From assembly GCA_028023455.1 (NCBI GenBank), contig JAQFVV010013087.1:208147-272146 (forward strand): 64,000 nt of DNA, written 5' to 3'. Of the stretch, positions 13,501-25,800 are shown piece by piece. A program made the translations under genes and the position numbers. This DNA is from Epiperipatus broadwayi. Lineage: Eukaryota > Onychophora > Udeonychophora > Euonychophora > Peripatidae. The notes beneath the pieces were generated by a model that had not been told where the DNA came from, did no database searches, and saw only the letters and a list, made by a program, of their open reading frames with translations. Every line of letters begins with the position of its first letter. Positions within the stretch are counted from its first letter, which is position 1.

Positions 13501-16500
13501 TTTGATGTTCTAATAAAGCTGAAGAAATAGCTTTAACATCGTCCCTGTACTAGAGGATATTAGGCAGATAAATGTCCTACCTCTTCGCACTGTACCATGA
13601 TTTTGAGATATGTTAAGAATAATACTCTAGCTTTCTTCCTTAATCCTATGCATCTGTTTTTCGCTATCTTTATTTCATGTAACTGCATCGTTTAGTAAGA
13701 TATTTTAAAAGAAATGATAAATAATTTAGAACTAAGGTTGTGCTATCGTTTTTTGTATAAGATTAGTTTAGTTGCTTATAAGGAGCAGAATGTTATAACT
13801 TAAAATTGAAGATCCAAAGTATCCTAGGGAAAGAAAAGAATCATAAAATATATTTTGAATTTTATTTCGGAAATGAAATATAAAATTTTTAAAATAAGGT
13901 ATCTAAACAAAGATATTTTTTTAAAGTGATAATAATTTTAAATGCTTTAGTATTATTTTTTTTTTTTTAAGAGAAAAATAAGTATTGCATATTTTTTTTA
14001 AAATACAATAGTACAAAGTAGATTATGTAAACAATATGCATAGTATATTTTTGTTTATTGATTAACAGAAATCTATTAATGATTAAACTTATATCATACT
14101 AAAGTAAGGCTTAAAGAAGAATATATTATGATTAGTAAACATTGTGTGATAAATACTAAAATCTAGTACTGAATTTTGGATAATAGTTTGTGTAACATCT
14201 TTGACTTTGCAAGATGAATTTTTTTTTTAATATTTTGAGAAATCCATACTCATTATAAAATTTTGTTTTCTATGGAATGTTTTTCTAAGTATGAATTTTT
14301 TAAAATAGGATAGTTTAATAATATTAGAGATAAAATGCTGTTGCTAATAAAGTAGATAAATATATTTGTAATAAGTTAACCATGATGAGAAACCAAATAA
14401 TAACATTTTTTTTTAAATTTTGTCCTAAATCTAAATAAAATATAATTGAAATATAAATTATTTTTTATATAACCAGGTAGATCAAACTGTAAAATAAAAA
14501 GGGTTAAGGATATCCACTGTAAATAATGTAAATAAATTGTTTAGTTATTTATTGTTAGTAATAAACTTTGTTAAATTTTGTTATTTAAAAAATTTTGTGT
14601 CAGAGTTATTTATTTCTCCACATTGCTGCATGAAAACACGATATATGCATAATAACTGAAACAAATATATAGTTTTGCACAAAAGATAAATAAAGAATTA
14701 TTTTAAGAATTTTAAATATTTTATTGGTATTCATTATAATTAAATAATCATAATCTTACATTATTTATTGGTCATAAATCAGTTATCACAATATTATATT
14801 AAATTATATGCTATCAGTTGCCACACATATTTTGTTTGTCAGATTATTAAAATGCTACCACGTATTTATTATATCATTACATGAAGAATATTATTATTGT
14901 TATTTATTATTATTAGTTTAAGTGTAGTAGATTATGACATAAAATCCCTTCTCATATTTTACTACCGTATTTTAAAATTAACTTAGAATAAATTTTATGA
15001 ACCTGAGATTATTTTATTGAGCTAGATTATTATTAAATAGAAGATTAAAATTTAATTATTAGTTTAATCTTAGTGAGTAGAAGTTATTAAAGTCGTAAGA
15101 ATACTATGAGTTTGTTATTTGAAATAGTAATAAGGGGGGATAGTGTTCTTATGCCATTGAGGTAGTATCCTGTAGGATATTGGCTCAATGTAATCTATCT
15201 TGTCACCTGTATTTTCACTTGAAGTCTCATGAAAATATTAAATATTTATTTAATATATTTTATAAATTGAACCTTATTCGAATTTTAAATTTAAGCTAGT
15301 GGAATATTTTAATTTTAATACTGAATATTTAGTTATTAATTATTAAGTGAGATAGAACCCGTTTATTTTATATTATCCGGAAGTGGAGATGCAGAATCGC
15401 AAGGTCAGAATATATATATATAGTAAAGTTCTTTATCTACATATGTTTAGACTAATATAATTCAAAGTCATAGGGATTTAAAAATGAAAAAAAAATCTTT
15501 TCCTGCAGATATCTAAAGTAAATTTGTAAAATAATTAGTCATTTAAAATATTACCCTTATTTATAATATCGTGTCGTGATTTAAACACAGTCGATAGACG
15601 TTGGTTTATTTAAAAATAAATTATAATTCACTTTTACTTTTAAACTACTTATTGAGAGTGAGTGTATGTGAATTTAATATATCAATCTAATAGTATACAT
15701 GCTTTAATTACATTTATCAAAATAAACTCACAATTTCTTATACCACATAACCAACATAGTACTTTTATTAGTAAAATTATTTGAATTCCAAAAGATATAT
15801 AACATTTAAATATCAAAAGCAAAATTAATCAATAAATATTTAAATATAACATTCATAATTAACTCAATAGACAAAATCAAATTTTGAAATTCATTAATAT
15901 TGTTTTGTATGTGAATACAGTATTTTTAATTGTACATTATACTAAAAAGGTAAAGATATATTATTCCACTTTCAATAATTACAACTCATATTTCAAAATA
16001 TTTTTAATGACAAAGATATTGTATACAACCTTAACATTTCACATATCGAAACATTTATTAGAGATTTATTTATATATCTACACAATAGAATAAAGATAAA
16101 TATTTTAGATATGCATTACACATTTATAAAAGAAAGATTGTTAGAATTGTAACTCAAAACAATATATTGTTGGCAGTTATAAGAAAACTAAAAATATGTG
16201 GGACACATTTTATAATGATAAACATGTAGCATTCTGAAGTTATTAATCAGTTAAAGACATCTTTTGATACTAAAATGATTTGGAATGTGAGTTGGAATTA
16301 GGAGAATGTAGGATAAAGTATATATATTTGCTTTAAATTATATTATTACCCATGATAAGTTTTTTTTTTCTGTAGGAAGCAATTGGTAATGTACTTTTAA
16401 CTTGTTTTTAGTTTGTGTCTTAATTATGAATTAGTATACTTATATACATATGCTGTGTGTAGGACTTTTTGTTATTATAAACAAAAAAAAAAAACAATGT

Positions 16501-16700
16501 TTATAATGTTGAATTCAAAATGATTTACAATAATTTTGGTGACATATTTTCTAATACAAATACTTTAAATAGTTGTTATCACTCACACTTCTACATTGAA
16601 TCATTATTATTTACTGCTAGTGTTTACTTTGACAAAATTTACAATGAACTTAATACCAAAAGTGAATCTTAATCAAAGCTTATCAACCATTTATTTTTCC
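10521..16700. other. AT-rich DNA, no gene seen
   Basis: About 6 kb with only short frames. A 58-codon frame starts at 11809 and a 67-codon minus frame lies at 12156-12359; neither resembles a known protein. A slightly GC-richer patch near 13530-13660 carries no motif I can name. Confidence 0.55.
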
Positions 16701-16715
16701 AGAAAATTCAGTTGA

Positions 16716-16763
16716 TATATATATATATATATATATAACAAGTCATATATATATATATATCAA

Positions 16764-16815
<52 letters not shown>
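16716..16815. repeat. TA-rich palindromic microsatellite cluster
   Basis: Three TA runs separated by short unique bits. AACAAGTCATAT near 16737 and ATATGACTTGTT near 16811 are reverse complements, so the cluster can fold back on itself. Confidence 0.85.
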
Positions 16816-16816
<1 letters not shown>

Positions 16817-16842
16817 CTTGTTTTATTAGTTATTATAAGGGT

Positions 16843-17090
16843 ACCTTTGAAGACTTTTGCAATGCTATATTGCAGAGGCTGTTGCTATATGATGAAACTG
16901 AGCTGAATTCAGAGCCATATAGCAAATTGGTTTGTAAGGCTGGATTTAAAAACATTTCTGTGTCTGAAAAGTTCAGGCTTTCAAATTGATAGTAACATGA
17001 TTTATACGTCCTGACATTTGAGTTAGTATTTTAGATCTAATTTTACAGTCCCAGAACACTACTGAGGTGAGCCATAATCTTGACACCATT
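16843..17090 (-). repeat. solitary diverged relative of the 405-bp hammerhead repeat
   Basis: Its reverse complement aligns with the 405-bp unit of 35476-37738. Shared blocks, in the same order, include AGCCTCTGCAATAT, CATTGCAA, CTTCAAAGGTAC, and an ATATGG.TCTGA..TCAG block. Going further, TTTAGATCTA occurs at the expected place near 17031-17041. The ribozyme position (about 17060-17105, plus strand) reads CUGAGGUGA and GACACC instead of CUGAUGA and GAAAC, so the core is lost. It is a single unit in inverse orientation, about 18 kb from the array. Confidence 0.65.
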
Positions 17091-17771
17091 TGGTCATGAG
17101 ATAGAGACATTCCAATAGAGATTATGCATTCTTTCTCTTAGGGCATGTATAAAATAAAGCACGATTAGAGCTATTGGCATGTTCCATCCATAAAATAATG
17201 TATTTATAAAGGACCTGAACACTGAATATGACCATTTATATATGGAAAAGATAGAGATTTTATATATGCATGCCACATGGTTGTTATGACCAACTGATAA
17301 GCACTGGTTCAGCATGAAATACATACATTGGAGAACACTTAACTTTTTCACGTATATGTGGACATGTGGATTGATTAAATAAGATAGATTGGAAAGATAT
17401 AAATACATTCACCATCTCATTTCAATCTCTTTATAATTACAATAAATATAGTGTTGACAAAATTTATATATTTAAATAGCACATATTCAAATATTTATAA
17501 GTCATGTTTGTGTAATGTAGGTGTTTAAAAATTGAGACACTGTCTTTCTCCTGTGATGGTTTAAATATATTTCTACAATTGAATAGTCGATTATACCATT
17601 AGATACACAATATATTCAAGATCCAATTTATGTATTTGGTGTAAGAATTGGTATATATAGTATATACTCTCTAAATTTAAGTCATTCACTTAACTTTTTT
17701 AAACTTTTAACATTTAGCAAGCGTGTAGACATTTATATTTAAAAAATTAAAACATTTTCGGATATTGATCA

Positions 17772-18013
<242 letters not shown>

Positions 18014-18019
18014 TATTTG

Positions 18020-18776
18020 TAATATTATTTTTTAAAAAAAAAATCTGCTATTCAGGGATTAAACAAAAAAAAAACGATTGGTTTCTTTAATAATTTATAT
18101 AACAGGAATAATTCAATTAATTAGTTTAAATAAATAGTGTAACCAAAAACAAACACTTAAAGCATAATATATTAACGAAAACAAACAAACAATATGATAC
18201 TTTTATATATAATATTATTATTTTATTAACATCTAATTTTTCTTATATGAAATTTAGTTTAATAACAGCCACTTTAATATCACATTTATGAGGTGAGATG
18301 AAATATTTACACACGCATATAATTATTTAAACAGATGAATTAATAATACAAATGACAAAATATATAAAAAAATAACTGGTTCAGCCTTACGCGTTATATG
18401 CCATAAGATGCTGCCAAAATATTGTTCTATGCATTTACTATAGAAAACAAAATTGAATATGAAAACAAAAATAACACAAAACATATTGTTGTATAAAAGA
18501 GCAAAATCCGATTCAACTAATATACCAATACTTTAAGACTATGAAAAAAACAATGTGTAATGAAATTAAAAAAAAAAAAATGTATCATTACAGAGGTGTG
18601 GTTCATTACTTATGTTCCAAATATCTAATAGTAGTCAAATGAGCAGAAAATGTTTCTTGTCAGCAAAACAACAAGAGATTTTGTAGCAAGAGCTTAGTCA
18701 AACATATAGTCAGTTTAATTGACTGGATTCAGTATAATTAAATTATGTCTCCTTACTTTACACACACACATACACT

Positions 18777-18821
<45 letters not shown>

Positions 18822-18860
18822 TGCTTTTTAACTACCATTAATTTTAAATAAAATTTTAGT
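18020..18860. other. AT-rich DNA with (CA)n-(TA)n tract, no gene seen
   Basis: A CA/TA compound microsatellite lies at about 18765-18822. Nothing else is recognisable. Confidence 0.6.
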
Positions 18861-18861
18861 A

Positions 18862-19939
18862 CACCTGGGTCTCATTTTACGTGATAGATATGTTCCTCAG
18901 AAAACACGTGCAAATGAAATCGTGTAACAATAGACGTAACGTACATTGAAAATGGGTGGATGTGGTCTGTGATTTTTAAAAATTTGCATAAAAGCAAAGC
19001 ACCAACGTAAAATTACTTATAATTCATGCAAAAAATAATAAGGAAATAAAATATGACTAATAAATATTTCAAATTTGAAAAAAAATGATACAAGACAAAC
19101 TTTTCTTAACTATAATATTTAATTTTATTCAAAATAATATATTTTTATGCATAATTTACAGTACAGTAATTTACATTTTTTATACATGTTTTAATTATTA
19201 TCGTTATACACGTTCGTTTGCAAATTGAGGAAATACAACTAGCACCAACTTCACACTCATGTTGTGTCAATGGTTTTCTGGTGGCAACATAATTAGTAAT
19301 TAATCTTTGAGACAATGATTTTATTAATTGTTTATGAAACTAACAACTAAAAATTAAATTCTTATTTTTGTCTTTAATTTTTTAATCTTCAATTCCTTTT
19401 AAAAATCAAATTGCACATGACATTAATTTCAAGTCACAAAGTAATTTTTAAATTGTTAATTACAATTAAAAATCAGATTTTAATTTTTAATTGTCAAAGT
19501 TAATTGTGCCCACGGCTATTACTCACATTTTAAAAATAAACTGTGGACACTAAATGATTAATACTGTAATTGATTACGTTCTTTTTTAAAAAGCAATAAC
19601 AGAATGAGATTTAGAATGCAAAATTAGCACGCACAATGTTTGAACATATTTACATTATAATCTTGTAAAATTTAATGTGTGTATACATAAAATGTGGAAA
19701 TCATGATTTTAATTTCATTATTGCATAAAATCTTACTATTAATAAGCACTGAAAATATTGAAATTACTAAGATAAAAGTCAAATTCTAATAATGTGCTAT
19801 TACTTTCAATATAACATAAGTACGCAAAATTTATTATTTAAAGTAATAGCACATTATTTTAGTTCCACTTCTGGTGAAACATGAATTGTGTAACTTCAAA
19901 ATCGTGGTAAATAAGTCCTCATAAAAAGAGACCCAGGTG
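18862..19939. mobile_element. non-autonomous Tigger/pogo-like DNA transposon (MITE)
   Basis: The ends are inverted repeats: CACCTGGGTCTC at 18862 and GAGACCCAGGTG ending at 19939, with the similarity continuing inward over T-rich bases. TA dinucleotides at 18860-18861 and 19940-19941 fit the TA target duplication of Tc1/mariner/pogo elements. The terminal style (ACCTGGGTCTCATTTTACG, then CAAATGAAATCGTG) is reminiscent of Tigger termini. The roughly 1.08-kb interior has no transposase ORF, so it would have moved only with help in trans. Confidence 0.7.
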
Positions 19940-20750
19940 TATAGTATATTTTTAAAAGGTAACTTGTTTAATATGTATATTATTTTTTTAAACAAATCCT
20001 ATTAAAAATGTAAAATTTCTTTATGATATATATATATATTGAAACAGTTATGCTGTTACTCATATAGATATTCAAAAGACCCCCCCCCCATTTAAAAACG
20101 TCTAGCATGATTCAATCTAATTGGGAACGCAATAAAGCTGTAATTTGTTAAAAAAAAAAGAAAAATCACATTTTTAATTTTGTGATTGATGGATTTAAAT
20201 AAAATGTTAAGTTATCTTATTTTTTTTTATCTGTCTCAATAAAAAAAAGAAAAGAAATTAATTATCCAATCATTAAAAAGAAAAAAAGAAAAGATACTTG
20301 AGATAACTGAGGCAGTATTCAAATTAGGAACATCGTCGGAAGAAAATAACTTTTTTTTTCTCTCTCGTCTTACACAGAGAGGCAGAACATATTAAATTTT
20401 TTGTTTTAAAAAAAGTGTATTACTTAATTCTTTTGACACGTTAAAATATAATTTTAACGGAACGTTAAAATGGAAAAAGAAACCTTTGCTAGAGGAATTA
20501 TGATAATAATGGGGTAATTTAGCGGCTTCATTCTCTTCACGCTATGCCATGACTCTCAATAAATGTATGAATAAACTGGATTGTAAAACTGGAAGGTAAT
20601 TATGTTATAAGAATATTAAAACATCTTTATCTTACGTTATAAAGTGAAGTTATGAAATAATTACATAGAATTTGTTTTATAAAATATTAAAACATCTTTA
20701 TCATACTAAACATCACATGATCACTATCTCATACTAGCACAATAATTGTT

Positions 20751-21052
20751 ATTAAACAATTCAAAACAAAACAACACTCTCCATATAGTAGTGCCATCTT
20801 GTGCTAACAAGAGCAATCAATGGATGCCAGAAGGCTTGTGCATAAAATCCCTAAGATCTAGGTGCAGTGCTCTCAGATCCAAGGCTCCTCACTGATGAAG
20901 GCCACAAGCCAGAAACTAGTCTGGGGATATTGGATGAGTAGGCACTAGATAGGGATTTTATGCACAAGCCTTCTGGCATCCATTGATTGCTCTTGTTAGC
21001 ACAAGATGGCACTACTATATGGAGAGTGTTGTTTTGTTTTGAATTGTTTAAT
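20751..21052. mobile_element. foldback element with perfect 103-bp arms
   Basis: Bases 20751-20853 and 20950-21052 are exact reverse complements over all 103 positions. The 96-bp loop between them is GC-rich and contains a hammerhead ribozyme. The element interrupts the 75-bp tandem array; the segment 20706-20750 has no partner on the right side and may belong to the insertion. Perfect arms imply a recent event, gene conversion between arms, or an assembly/read artefact. Confidence 0.9.
20872..20938 (+). ncRNA. type I hammerhead ribozyme in foldback loop
   Basis: A hammerhead self-cleaves its RNA at a NUH site. Core: CUGAUGA at 20892-20898, GAA at 20912-20914 with A15.1 at 20915, and GUC with predicted cleavage after C 20921. 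Helix I is excellent: UCCUCA (20886-20891) pairs fully with UGGGGA (20922-20927) including one G-U, and AUCCAA (20877-20882) pairs fully with UUGGAU (20930-20935); CUC 20872-20874 and GAG 20936-20938 extend it. Helix II is GC-paired (GGC/GCC region, loop near CACAA) but has an A-A mismatch next to the core (20899/20911). Helix III is ACUAGU, a palindrome too short to close alone, as in dimeric hammerheads. The fold was made by eye. Confidence 0.75.
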
Positions 21053-21489
21053 CTTTATCATATGTTATAAAATGAAGTTATGAAATAACTACATAGAATT
21101 TGTTTTGTAAAATATTAGAACATGTTTATCATATGTTATAAAATGAAGTTATGAAATAATTACATAGAATTTGTTTTTTGTAAAATATGAAAACATCTTT
21201 AGAATGTGTTTTATAAAATATTAAAATGTCTTTATCATACGTTATAAAGTGACATTATGAAATAATTACATAGAATTTGTTTTATAAAATGTTAAAATGT
21301 CTTTATCATACATTATAAAGTGAAGTTATGAAATAGCTACACGCAAATTTATTTATAAAAATATTTGAACGTATTTACTATATGAATTAGAAATGCTTTA
21401 ATTGCATATTACTTCTATCTGGGTAATGTAACAGAGTTTATGTATAAGAATATACTTCTATATTTGGCTAAATTATAAATACCTCAATT

Positions 21490-22070
21490 ATTAAATAATA
21501 AATGCTCTACAAACCATAAATGCTTGACTACTAAAATAATGAAATGCTGTATAAACCATAAATGCTTGACTGCTTCTAAGGTTCTTACCTTAAATGAATT
21601 CAAAATGAATTATTGTATAAACCATAAGTGCTTGACTGCTTCAAAATGAATTATTGTATAAACCATAAATGCTTGACTGCTTCTAAGGTTCTTCTCTTAA
21701 ATGAACAAATGAATTATTGTATAAACCATAAATACTTGACTGCTTCAAAATGAATTATTGTATAAACCATAAATGCTTGACTGCTTCTAAGCTTCTTCTC
21801 ATAAAGGAATACAAAAACAAACTATTGTTGAATTGGAATATTTCCAAGCTTCTTCTCATAAAGGAATACAAAAATGAACTATTGTTGAAGTAGGATGTTT
21901 CCAAGCTTCTTCTCATAAAGGAATTAATGAACTATTGTTGAATTAGAATATTCACAAGCTTCTTCCCATAAATGAATTCAAAATGAACTATTATTGAATT
22001 AGAATATTTCCAAGCTTCTTCTCATAGAGGAATTAATGAACTATTGTTGAAATTGCAAATTAATTGTTAT
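21490..22070. repeat. degenerate tandem repeats, two related unit types
   Basis: The left part repeats ATAAACCATAAATGCTTGAC with TGCTTCTAAGGTTCTT blocks; the right part repeats CAAGCTTCTTCTCATAAAGG with GAACTATTGTTGAA blocks. The shared TTCTAAG.TTCTT element shows that one type grades into the other. Period varies from about 40 to 65 bp. Confidence 0.8.
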
Positions 22071-22484
22071 TTAATAAATTTTTTTTTGTTACTAAAATTA
22101 AATTGGTTATCCAGTTGTCCAGTTTTGTTTATTTATCGCATCACTCACCAATTATAGCACTGGTTCATGAGAATCTCATGTTCTCTGAGCTACGTCTGAC
22201 ATAACTTGACCTAGGCCAGTCAGGTTGTAGTGAGATGGAACTCTAATGGCGCTCTTTGGGAAACCAAACATAGAAATATTTAGATGTTTCCAGTCTCTAT
22301 GTACTACATCCTCTGATGAGCAGGAAATATTGTTGTAGGGGGGCATTAACATCTGCATTAAGAATATCAATTGATAGTTCCTTCCTACAGCATGCTCATC
22401 AGAAAAAAATTACAACTGATGTGATAAAAGGGTTGTATGGTGGTCCGGTTACAATATATATATATATATATATTTCAATTTAAC

Positions 22485-22660
22485 ATTATTGCTATTGGTA
22501 GAATTTAATGTTTGTTTTTTTCAAAATCAGTGATTCACATCTCTGCAACTGTCTTTCCACCATTTATCACACAGTAGATGACTTGTGTGATCATGTTGAA
22601 TCAGTATATTAATATTTGATTGTTTTTAATAGGGATGAACCCGCAAAATATGTCTTTTAT
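22485..22660 (+). repeat. Penelope-like element 3' tail, left copy of inverted pair
   Basis: Matches the non-coding 3' tail of the PLE copy at 58900-59060: GGTAGAATTTAATG, AATCAGTGATT, TTTCCACCATTTATCACACA, GTAGATGACTTGTGTGATCA and GATGAACCCGCAAAAT, in order. No coding sequence is attached. Confidence 0.75.
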
Positions 22661-22714
22661 GAATATCATCTGTTATATATATATATATATTGAAATGAAG
22701 ATTTTCATGGGTTA

Positions 22715-22825
22715 CATATATAAAAGACATATTTTGCTGGTTCATCCGTGTTAAAAATTTTAATTATTGATAGTGTGACATTTCAATATGGTCCCACAAG
22801 TCATCCACTGTGTGGTAATATATAT
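22715..22825 (-). repeat. Penelope-like element 3' tail, right copy of inverted pair
   Basis: Reverse complement of part of the left copy: ATAAAAGACATATTTTGC, GGTTCATCCGTGTTAAAA, and CACAAGTCATCCACTGTGTG. Together with 22566-22660 it forms an inverted repeat around a short TA run (about 22675-22690). Confidence 0.75.
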
Positions 22826-25800
22826 ATATATATTATGCCATTACAATTTAGTCAGTAGCTAAATTTGTAGTAAAATGAAAGCAAATGTAAAACAAAAATC
22901 ATCATCAAATATTTATATAAAAAGAAGCTGTAGGGCACCCAAATTTAAACCCTACAATATCCAGTTCCAAAAGCTTAAGACAGAAAGAGAGTGGGGCAAC
23001 AGTCATATTCTTTATTCATTTGTGTGTTGATAAAAAGTCAAAAAGAGTAATACATACATTTAACTATTCAATATTTAATTTTTTTTTGTTGTTAAAAAGT
23101 AAAGTAATAACACATATGTATAGGCAGTGTGTGTGTGTAAGCTGTTTAATTGTCCTTGTATATTACACATATTAACTTTCTTTAAACTAACCTACACTTG
23201 CTAAATTTTAATATCTTATTCTATATTTCTATTTTTGCTTTTCTATAATTGTAATTTGGATTTAAAAGCTATGGATTTAATTTTAAATATTAGGGTTATA
23301 ATTACTAAGCTATCAATTAGATTATTTTAATGTCAGTTTATAAATAATTTGAATGAGTGTGTGTGTACATTGCATACATAAACTAAATTTTTATTTATTA
23401 AATATTGAAAGAAAAAGAAGAAAATCTGTTAAATTATTATTATTTTTATTCAACAATTTTGTATTATAAGGGTTGTTTTTCTGTTAAAACTTAGAGATGA
23501 TGTAAGAAGTATAATTTTAAAAGTGTCTCATCCTAAGATCAAAAGAAAGAAGCTCAAATTTGAGATGTTACATAGGTGTAAAAAAGGATTAAGACTATTT
23601 TTTCTGGCAAAACAAAAGTATTCCTAAAAATCAGGATAGTGAGATTTTTAGTACTATCCAGCTAAAAAAAACAATTTGGTTGAAAATAAGTTATAAATCT
23701 AATTAAAAGAGGTGATCAAAAATTGAAAAAAATTGGATATAAAGGCAGTCTGGAAAATCAGTTGACATTATAGAGACTTTTAAAAATATTGAAACTAAAA
23801 GGACAAGTGTCTCTAACTCTACAAAAATCTCAATCAATAATCTTTTTTTTTTATTATTTTTTTTTTGAGGATTGAAGATATAATGATGGTGGAGTAAGAA
23901 AAAATATGATATATTTTGTCTGTTAACCAGACTATCCAGCCAGCGCATCATATAAAGAAAAAAAAAGGAAATGTCTTGTCTGAAATTATAAGGTTCTACA
24001 TCTTACTGACTGAGAAAAATAAGATGTTTTAAATAGAAAGAAGAAAGCATTCACCCACATTTGAAGGTGATCAGAAGAAAAAATGATTAATCTACAGATA
24101 AATGTTAAATCATTGAGTTCAATTAAATCCAGTAACTGAGTTCAAACCCAAGAAAAATTATAAATGTGAAAACAACTGCTGTACTTCATTCACTAAATAG
24201 ATCATGCTTGATAGGAAGAGAAGAAAAGTTAATATAATGTTTTCTAAATTGTCCACTAAAGCAAATAACCTCAATAGGTTCATCATAATCAAATAATTAT
24301 ATACCTCAAGAAATAAATTGTTCCAAAGAAAAACGGAAATGGTAGTTGCAAAAGTATAGACATCAAACAAGATAACTTTGACTCATTGGAAGTCACTACA
24401 AAGAATAGAACTGGTAATATACATTTTTCTTTTATATATTTTCTTTATAATATCAGAGACTTAGTAAAATTTTAGCAACAGAGTGGTATATGTTTGTTTA
24501 AAGAACTTTTAAAACAACCATGATCAATTGAAACTCTGTATTTCTTAATAATGATAAACATAAGCTTCATTAATGATTTTATATGTACTAAAATTATGAT
24601 TGTCTATTAACTTAAAGTTATGAAATGTTATTAATATGTAACAAATTTTTTTGTTATTTTGTTTTAAATAATATTTTTGTTATTATGGGGATAAAACACG
24701 CACATACATAATAATATAATATGTGTTGCATATATGAAACTGTATGTGAATGTAAAACAATAGGCCATATTAAGAATATTAGAGCATTGTGTTTTAAGTT
24801 AAAATATAGCATTTCAGAGGGTAGAAAGGAGGGGGAGAAAAATAATTTAAAACTTGTTCTGGAAATCTTGCTCTTTTCCTTCTACTATCATTTATTTTTT
24901 ATCATTCTACTTTATTTGTTAGATTTATAAAGGTATGTGTGCAAAAGAGAAAAGAGAAACAAAAGTGCGTTTATTTTATTTTGAAGTATTTTCTTTTGGA
25001 GTGAAAATCATGTGAAATAGGACATCCAATTTAATATACCAGTTACGGGAAAGGGGGGAGAATTTAAAATTAATGTTATGATTTTAAAACAGTCGATTAT
25101 GATTATTGTTGTTATTGTTAATATCAATTTTCATGTAGATATAGAAATTTTTATGTATATGTTAGAAATGCAGCAATAAATATTAATTTATTTTATTAAA
25201 CGAGGCATATATATTTTATTAGGAATATTTTTTTTATTAGTTGTGATCATTCATCATCAAGGTGAATATTAGCCATTTAAGTTCCAATTAGATAAACTGA
25301 GATTAGCCACTAATTATTAATTTCTGTAACTAAATTTTATGATTAGGCTTAGTCTTAAAGCTGTAGTTGAAACCATTATCATTATCATTGTCATCATCAT
25401 CATCATCACGTTTTACTTAATGAGATAGATAAATGTTTAAAGGTCATAAATAAATATTGATTTCATAGTATTTAGTGATTTCTGAATAATGATCATAACC
25501 ACCACCCCATCATCTATTTCATGCAAGGATGAGTGAATTGCCATCCTAAATAAGTATAATCTGAGCTAGTAAAACTTATATAAAATATTGAAGCACATTT
25601 ATTATGTTAAGATCTAAGAAATGATTTCTGTCTCATAAATTTTATATACTCCATTTTAGTTTAAAGATGTTTTATGTTTACCTAAATTTATTGCACACAG
25701 TGATATGGGTCTAAAAGCAAAATCCTCTATTTTTATTAGAAATAAAGTACCAAAAGGGATTCAAACATGGTACATGTTAAAAAGTTATAAGATATAACTG

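Larger units (their letters stand above)
20593..21360. repeat. about 75-bp tandem repeat array, interrupted by foldback
   Basis: The unit reads roughly TTATAAAGTGAAGTTATG, then a GAAATAATTACATAGAATTT block and a AACATCTTTATCATA block. At least five units are visible on both sides of the hairpin element at about 20706-21052; unit copies differ by a few bases. Confidence 0.8.

Noticed and set aside
17094-17408. 104-codon minus frame
   Set aside because: Overlaps the diverged 405-bp repeat relative, with no recognisable motif; probably chance.
20593-22070. Regular repeats as a CRISPR array
   Set aside because: Units are contiguous and diverged without unique spacers, and the genome is eukaryotic.
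22300-22425. CTGATGAGCAGGAAAT (plus) and CTGATGAGCATGC (minus) as hammerheads
   Set aside because: No helix II between the core halves and no matching NUH with helix I. They do form a small inverted pair, but not a ribozyme fold.
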